Positions 8,701-17,700 of a stretch of DNA of 29,438 bases are shown in pieces. Under the pieces are notes generated by a model that was not told the origin of the DNA, did not search any database, and saw only the letters and a list, made by a program, of their open reading frames with translations. The stretch is from IMG/VR virus record IMGVR_UViG_3300042289_001338, positions 1-29,438 of that record. One strand, 5' to 3'. The DNA comes from a virus. The translations under genes were made by a program, and so were the position numbers. Position 1 is the first letter of the stretch, and every line of letters begins with the position of its first letter.

Positions 8701-11700
8701 AATTAATCCTATTCCTGCTAAAGTAGCAAGGTTTATAGATACTTTTAATCTACCCATGGCTGTAGCTGTAGATAGAGATGCTACTCCGGCAGTTTGTAAG
8801 GATGCACTCATAGCAGCACTGGCAACGGCTCCTAACCGACCAGCTGCCGCAAATTGCATGACTGATTTTCCTAAGAATCCCATGACTGACAGTAACCCTG
8901 CGGCTCCCACTGATGCCACAGTCCCTAGATTGTCATTTAAGGTACTTAAGCCGGCATTTAATGCCTGTAAAGCAGGGTAAGCGACTACTCCAATTTTTTC
9001 CCCTAACTGCATTTGAAGCTGTTCGGTATTGTTCTGGAATCGAGAGATTTCCGATTGTAAAGTTCCGGTAGAAAGAGAAAGACCTCCAGCACTCATCCGT
9101 TTATATTCAGCCGCTAGTCGAGGTAAAACATCTTGTACCAAGAGATTGCCTGCTGATGCTTGTTGATAAAATTGAGCAGTGGTTAAGCCCATTGATCGGG
9201 CGGCTACATTTAAAGCGTCGTTTAACCCTCCTGACTCGCTCAATTGCTGTGTGAATTCTTCAACGGAAACAACAGCTTTAGAGGCCATTTGCCCAATAGC
9301 TCTAAAAGATTCAGCTTGCTGTTGGGTATTGGTTTGTCGCGCCGATAATGCTTCTTGGAATCCTTCAAAAATATTATCTGCCTGCGCTTGTAGTGGAGAA
9401 TCAGTAGTAAGTAATTTGAATTTGCTATAAGCAATAGCGGATTCTTTAAAGGATATTCCTAATTTGTCAGCCCTTGCCACTAAAGCGTCAAGAGATTGTT
9501 CTACGTTGCCTACACCGGCAAGATTTAAATTTAATTTAATTCTTTGTAACTCAGTAAAAGCAAGTAAAGAATCAGTAACAGCTTGTTGAATCCTAAAAGG
9601 AATATCGTAAATAGCAAAAAATAGAGGTCGTAATAAATATTCTGCTCCTTTGAAAAGAGCAAATCCCCCAATTGCCGCTATAGCACCTTTACGAAGATTA
9701 ATCATACCTCCTGTAGCGGCATTAAGTTCTTGGTCGAGAGTTCTGAGTGCTTTGCCACCAACCGAGAGGAAATTAATAAATCCGTCCGCTTGGGCAATAA
9801 CAGCTTTTAGTCCGCTCACAATGCCGTCTGTAAAACCACTAGAAACGCCCGCTTTTTCAATACTATCGAGAGCGTTGAAAATGTTGTCTCGTTTTTTATT
9901 CCAGTCGTCAAGAATTTCTTCTCTTGTTGTTTTTGGACGAGCGATGACGGTAGCTCGCTTCATCACTTGAAAAGCGCGGGGAGAAGCGAAAATTCCCGTG
10001 TTCATCGAGCCTTGAATCTCGTTGATAGCCGCTAGGCGTTCCCCTCGGCCTAGCCCCATTTCTTTAACAGCTTGAAGGATCGCTTTTCGGGCTTCTTTTG
10101 ACCTCATGCCGACAAAGAAAGTAAAATCGCTTACTTCTTTATCAAATTGAGTCTCTAGCCTTAATCCGAAGCGAATATGACGCGCCCCTAACGCTAATCC
10201 TTCATAAAAAAACCGCATTGCTTTCATCGCTTTTTTAGATGGCGAAGCATTCCCCAATCCTTTATTTGTTGCATCAACTATTTCAATTGCAGTTTTATAG
10301 GCTATCTTTTCTGCGTCAGATGCTGTTAGCCCGATTTCTAGTCCTTTTTGGAAATCTTTTGACGCTTGTTTCCCTAAGTCTTCAATTTTTGCAAATAAGT
10401 TTTTAATAGTCGCTTCTAGCGTTTTTGCTTCTTTAACAAAAAGCTCATGTTCCAAGTTTGTTGTATTGTGACTACCCTCGCCAATATCTTTGTTTTTTTG
10501 TAGCTTTAAAAGTTTATCCCGATCTATTACGGGGAACATTCCTAGTTCTTTTTCTATAATTTCAACAATCTTTTTAGCGTCTTTAATTGACTTAATAGAA
10601 TTGGCAACATTTTGGGCAATACTATTAAAACCTTGTTGCTCTAAGGGATCGTCTCCGATTTTAAAATGTCTTTTAATATTATCTAAATCATATTCTCCCC
10701 CAAAGGTTTTTCTGTCTCCTAAAAGACTATCAACTAACCGATTTAAAGTGTCTTCTTTGTGAGCTAGATCGTAGCCTATTGAATGTGCAGCGTCTAAATC
10801 AGACGACGATCTATAGGTTGACTCAATACTAAAGCTATTATCAGATTTTTCGCTTTCTATCTCTCTGATTTTTAGTTCTCGCTTGTAAACAGCCAGTAAA
10901 TCAAGAAGACGGGAGGCTTCCTCTTTGTACAATTGAATTACTTTTTGTCTTTTTGCGCTTTCCATTAACAGGTTGGCGTATTGACTTCCAAATAATGTAG
11001 GATATTGACGTGGGTTTTCTTCGTCTGCTTTTGCGGCTATTTTGTTTTTAAGTTCCCAATAATTGTTACCAAATAAAGATTGAGATGCTTCTACTCGTTT
11101 GTTTTCTTCAAATCTTTCACCGTATTCACTACTAGGCAATTTAGCCCGCATTGATTTGTAGTCTTTCGGGTAAAAGTCTAAAAACATCAATTCTTTTTGA
11201 AGAAATTCTGTTCGCTTGCTCAAGTTGCTAATTTTTTGAGCAGATTCTAGTACCGATTCTATTTTTTTGTAAATAGCGGCAAATTGCTTATCAATGGGAA
11301 CATCAACAAAATCAGATAAAAGATAGCGAATAGACTGAGAAGTATCTTTTTTAAATTCTGGCAATGTTTCACTAAGGTTTGCAATTTTTTCTTTTTTGTA
11401 TTTTTCTTCTTCTGTTTCTCCGGTAGGAGCAAAGAATTGTTCAATTTCTTTTACTTCTGCTGGCATTTCTATTTTTTTTCTGCCAAGGTCTTTAATGTCG
11501 GTATTTAATATATCAACAGTTTTTTTGCTGATGTTTTGTATTTTGGCAAACAACCCTTTAGATTCATTAACTACACCGTTTTCTACTCCTTTTATTAGGT
11601 TTTCCCCCGCTTTTTTCCCTTTCCAAGATGGCGAAGCATTCCCTAATCCTTTATTTGTTGCGTCGATAATTCCAATCGCAACATCTAAAGCGTATTTTTC

Positions 11701-14700
11701 GCTATTATTATTTTGTAATCCAATATTTAACCCCTTGATATAATTTAACCCAGACTGTCTGCCCTCACTGGAAAACATCGAACTAATCGCTTCAAGGTTT
11801 TTTGCGAATACTGGAACGCCAGCACTTAAAGAAGATGCAATAACTTCAATGAGTTTGCGTCCATAAATATTGTACTTTTCTTCTATATCGCCTAAATTAA
11901 TACCTAAAAAATCAGACGGATCAATTTTGCCAGTAGTTTGAACCTCAAGGTATTCAAGTATCTCATTAGGTCTGCGATTGTATTGGTCTGGTGTAAAGCT
12001 AGACAAAGGATTTGTTATTATCTCGCTTGGATTTCTCCAAAAAGCACCAGAGTCACCTCTAGTAAATGTTGATCGGTTGGCAATTTTTGCTATATCGAGC
12101 ATTATTTCAGCATCGCCATAGTAATCATTTCCTTTGATCGGTTCGGAAAAAGAGTTAATTGCGCTATAAGCAACAGGTTCTTTGAAAACTTGTTTTTCAA
12201 AATCAAATCTGTCTCTTCTTAAACTCCATTGATTAAAGGTAGGGTCTATTCCTTGTGTTAAAATAGCTTGGAGATTTGCAAAAGCTGTTTTATGTCCAGC
12301 GTAAAAATTAGATAATTGCTTAAGTCTAATACTAGCAGAAGCTAACGCATTTTCCGATGGCAAGCTTGATTCAATTAATCGTGTAGGGGTAGGATAAGAA
12401 ATAATATCATTTTTTGGGGGTTCAACAGGAGTAAAAGTTTTTGATAGAGGGAATTTGCTTAATTTTTTTTCTAGTAGCCCGTCAATTGGTTTACCTTCCC
12501 ACCCCATCATTTTCGCTTCAACAGCTAAATCTTTTAAGTTAGGAATATTTACATCAAAATAAGATTGAATAATTTTTTCAATATCGCCAAGTGATAAACC
12601 TGATTCAAATCCTTTAACAACTTCATTAGCTAAACTCCGAAAATCAAAAGAAGAAATTCCTTTTTCTATTCCAATTGCCACACCTTTAATTAGGTTTTCT
12701 CCCGCTTCTTCCCCCTTCCAAGATGGTGAAGCATTTCCCAGCCCTTTATCAATTTGATCTACTATTTTAAGAGCGTTCTGGTAGGCAATGTCGCTTGCGC
12801 TAGTATCCTTTAATCCTTTTTCTAAACCTTCATTAAGGTTCTTACCTGACTCCAAACCACCTTTAGCTAATTGAGGTACAATCTGTTTTAATTTGTCGTA
12901 AACAGCATCAGTAGCAGCTTTTGCTGTCATACCTTGCTCTTTAACTAATGTAATTGCTTCATTAATAATGCTTGAAACTGGACTAGCTGTATTTTTAAGT
13001 TGATCAAAAACCCTTAATGCTTGTTCTGCTTGATTTGCAATTGCTTTATTTTCTTCTATGTTAATTTGATTACCCGCAGTTTGTAGTTTTGCGGCTTTTT
13101 TATCAGAAGTTAAAGAGCCAAATACCTGTTTATCGGCTACTATACGATTTCTTAATGCAGACTGTACCTCAGCGCGAGTTAAAGTATCTGTTTGCTGTGT
13201 CGTGGATAATCCAAATAAATCAAATTGTTCTACAGTATCAACTGTACTAGCGTTCAACGTATCAATTAACTCTGAAACTACTGATTCGGTTACTTTCTTT
13301 CCTTTTTTCTCGAAATTTTCAATTAATTTAACTAACTCTCTTTGCTGAAATTCCTTAAGTCCACTGCCGCCAATCTGAACACCCCTAAGTTCAGGTATAT
13401 CTCCACTGGCGACACGATCAAACAACTCCTGTGGTAATTGAGCTAACGCAAGTCCTTGAGAAGCTACTCGATCTCGCATCGGTATGCCAGCTTTTTTAAG
13501 CGATTCTTTGTCAGCTAGATTCATGTCTCGCAAAAACTTGGCTGCATCTATAGCTGTACCACGCCCTTCTGCAATATTAATCATTGCCCCTTTAGCCCTA
13601 GCTTCTTGGGCTGAAGGGGCATTTAACAATCGGACGGTAATATCTTTGACGTTTAAATCTTTGGCTAAATTAAGTCTATTATGTCCATTAACTACATAAA
13701 CTTTCCCGTCTTTAGGATCGCGCCAAACACTGACAACTCCCGCTAAATCATCATCCCATTTACCAACACCAGATAAAGAACCAGTCGATCCAGTTTTGCC
13801 GTGTACAAGTTTATACTGGAATCGTTCTGGATCAAGATTTAAGTCTGAGATCGGAAGTTTTCCTACCCAGCCAGGGGAAGTCGGGCTATTTTCTTGAGGA
13901 ACCCTTTTTAACGGATTTGGAGTTTCAGTAACGCGTAAAGGAATATTCTCAGTCTGTAGATTGCTTGTAGATGCAGGTAAAAGAATATTCTTGGATTGTA
14001 TCTGACTTTTGGCATTAAGTAACAGATTGTCAATTAAGGTTACAAAGCCGATTAAAGATTTATTAATACTTGTCGTATCAAATTCAGGGTTAGCTCTTAT
14101 TGATGCAATACCCGTTTTAATTTTTTCTAATTGAGAGAAAAGGGTCTTTAAAGATTGAATATCTTTATTAGTATTAATTTGTTGGGTGATGCTTTGTATG
14201 CCACTGCCAATTGTTTTAATAAAATCAGCGGAAATTTTTCTTGTTTCAACTTGGAATCCACTAAGTTCTTTTTTCCCTAATTTTGTTCTATCACTTGCTT
14301 TTGTTGTTAGTAAAAGTCGAGTTAGTTGGTCAGGGTTAAATTTTTCAGTTAACGATTTCCATATTTCCTCTTTTCTGGCTCCTGCTCCTGATGCTGGTAC
14401 GTCAATTCCCTGATTTCTGGCCAACCCTCGTAATTGTTTTACCGTGTAATATTCTGGGTTAATTGCCTTGATGTTAGCTGGAATAGGGTTACTTGCTGGG
14501 AAGACTCTCTCATCGAAATATGGAGTTATTTCAGTGGTAATTAGAGAATCAGCTTTATTCTTTGCCGCTTTTAATGCTTTTTGGGTTTTACCTTCAATTT
14601 TTTGCTGTTCTTCTTTGCTAACTAATTTAGGGACATTACTGGTAGCCGCTCCCAAGAGTTTTTTAACACCTTCACCGGCCATTAACGCCGATCCAGCAAC

Positions 14701-17700
14701 TGCTCCCCCCTGCGATAGGACGCTGATAGTGCCGTTAGTTATTTCGGTTACGAGCTGCACTACTGCTTCCGTTAGCTGTTGCCCCACTCCAAACGGCAAG
14801 CCGCTAAAAGCTTGAGTCATTTGTGTGGCTACGGCTTGGATCATTTCCCGACCGCCTGCACTTAACGCTTCCGATAAAATCGACCTCATCGACTCAATCA
14901 CTGCCGTATCAAGACCCATTGGTAGGGCATGGATAGCGGCGGCTCCCATAGCAGCCGTTCCCCCTACCTGAATAGCTTTTTTACCTATTGCAGCACCAGG
15001 TAAAGCCATTACTGGACGCTCGATCGCTTTTAAGACCGTGAAAACAACCTGACCAAATTTGATCACATCCAGAGAAGTATCTTTAAGGGCGTTTCCTAAT
15101 AGCCTCCCCGCTTCCTTGAACTCCCTAATCAATACCTGATTTAACAGTTCTGAGATGTCTTCTTGCCCTGTTAAAAGCTGTATTTCGCCGCTACTATCGG
15201 GAGTTGACAATCTGGTAGTTAAAGCACTTTTTAATCCCGCTTGGGCTTTAATAGATATATCTTCTAAAACTTTTTCTAGTGGACTGCTCCCTTTATCTGT
15301 TCCGCTATTGCCAAAACCGTCGGGAGCGGGCGGCAAAAGCTTTTGTGAAAATACCTTGTTAATTGCATCTACAAAAGACCGCATTAATTCGGCATTAGAT
15401 TTAGCCCATAGGTCAGGTGTGCTATTTTGCCACGGATCGGCTAAAGGACTAGCATATTTGGCTAGAATGGCTTTTTCTATTCGGGATAAACTAGAAATTA
15501 TTTCTTTTGTGGCACTGTGAATAGTTTTTTCTATTGAGCTTTCTTTTTTTGTTAAATCTTTTTGTTTATCAGCTACATCTTTTAATTTATGACCGGCTAT
15601 AGGTTTACCCGACAACACATCATTAATTCTTTCTGTTAATGATTTTTCAGTAGGTTCTTTTTTGTCTATCTGTTTAGCAACTTCTGTTCTTGGGAAGTTT
15701 TCACTAGATCTGCCACTTCTACTTGGACGATTAACAACGCCCGACCCAATGTCAATACGGGGATTTTGTCGGACTCTCTGCAAAAAACGTGGGTCGTTAA
15801 CCGTTAATGAAGTGTCGCCATATCCCTCATCAAAAGCTTTTTGAAATATCTCGACGGTTTCCTTGTCGTATCCTCTGGTGCTTCGCCCTTTTGCCCATTG
15901 AATATCTCTATTTATTTGTGATTGACGTTCTGCGTCATCTTTTGATAGCTTTGTTGCATTAGCAAAATCTATTGCTTTTAGTTCATTTTTAGGAGTAATT
16001 AAGACATTTTCTGTATTTAGATCGAAGTGAGCATAACCCGCTTCGTGTATATTCTTGAGTAGCGCTGCATACCGTTTTATATAATCCGTGAAAGCTTTAA
16101 TACCCTCTTGGGTACTTAAATCGGCTTTTCGTAAAACATCGTTTAAAGAACCAACTGCTTTAATATATTCCTGAATGAAATACTCACCTTTTCTTGTGGT
16201 AATCGGACGCGGCGCAAGTCCCTGTTTCGCCATCGCTAACTGCGCTTGGAACTCTTTCGGAGTTCCGAGCTTTCCTTGATTCAGTTCGGTGATGGGGGTT
16301 TTAATCGCTAGATCGCCAAGTCGATACACGGCTCCCGTAAAGCCCTGTCCTATTTTTTCTGCTTTAAGTACGTCGAGATTTTCGGGAAGTATTTTTTGGG
16401 ACTTCTGTAATGCCTGATTAACATTAATCAAATCAAACGGCTGGTACTGAATTGACTTAACGTTTTGCGACGCAGATGTTAATGATTGCGATACATTTTC
16501 TAATGCGGTCTCGATCAATCCCGTGTTTGTTCTTAGCGTCGCTTCAAATCCAAGTATTGCATTCGAGAGGTTGAAGAAAAAGTCGGTAATATTTTCTACG
16601 CTCTCGTCCATTGTGGCGATTTCTTTAATTACCCTGTTTTTCCCTATAAAAGTCGGAACCGGTGCGTTTACGTCAATGTATTTGCCAGCCCCGTCTATCA
16701 TTTCGCGAATACGAGAAAATGGGCTGGTTTTTAAGAGTTGAATGTATTCTGACTGCGCTCCCGTGTCTCCCCCCGCAATTCTTTTTTGCAATTCGGAAAC
16801 ACGCCTTAAAAAATCTTGATAAAATCTAGCTTCTTTCCGACGTATCTCAATTAGAGCCTCGATAACTTTTTTGGCCGCTTTATCTGCTTCCGTATTCGTG
16901 GGCATTTTATTGACCCACTTTAATAAATCAGGAAGAGACTGATCCTTAACTAGCGGTAATCCTAAAGCATTTTGATTGGTTGTTTGTGAAAGTTTATAAA
17001 GAATATCTCCAAACCGAGGAATTACGTCTTTGCGAATATCGCTAGGTGCATCTTCTCTGCGAGAAAACGTCTCCCCATATGTTGCTGAGTTTGGGAGAGC
17101 ATTGTCTGCCTCTGTAACATGATGATAAGGTTTTGCCCTAAACTGTTTCTCGTATCCCGCCTCTACTAGATTGTCAATAGCATTAATAAAATTAGTCCAT
17201 TCTGCTTCAAATTTATCCCCCATCATACGGAAAATATTTTTCCGTGTCTCCATCCAAAACCGTAAAAGCGATCCGAAATTGCTTGGCTTAAGATCGATAG
17301 TATCGGTTCCTGAATTGACAAGCCTCTCAAGTTCTTCTAAATTTGATAATAACGGGTCAAGGTACGAAAAGGAAACATTTGTCGCGTTAAGAATTTCTGC
17401 GAGAGTGTTTTGGTAGGCAGAAATTGTCCCTTGTAGTTCTTTTTGCTCCGCCCCGGCTGTCTTGCTTGGATTGCCGAGAACTGGAATCGCTTTTAAGAAC
17501 TCTGTCCGATCGGCTATTTCTTGATCGATTTCCGAGATCAACGCAAGTAGTTCATCTAATTTTTTGGTATCGTCAGCCGACAACTTTGACTGATCAACAC
17601 CTGACACGGACTGCTCTAATTTTTCTTTGTATTTTTTTAGTTCTGTAATTCGTTTAACAATTGGAGTATAAAAGTATTTAAGTGACTCTTTAAGCCTTTT

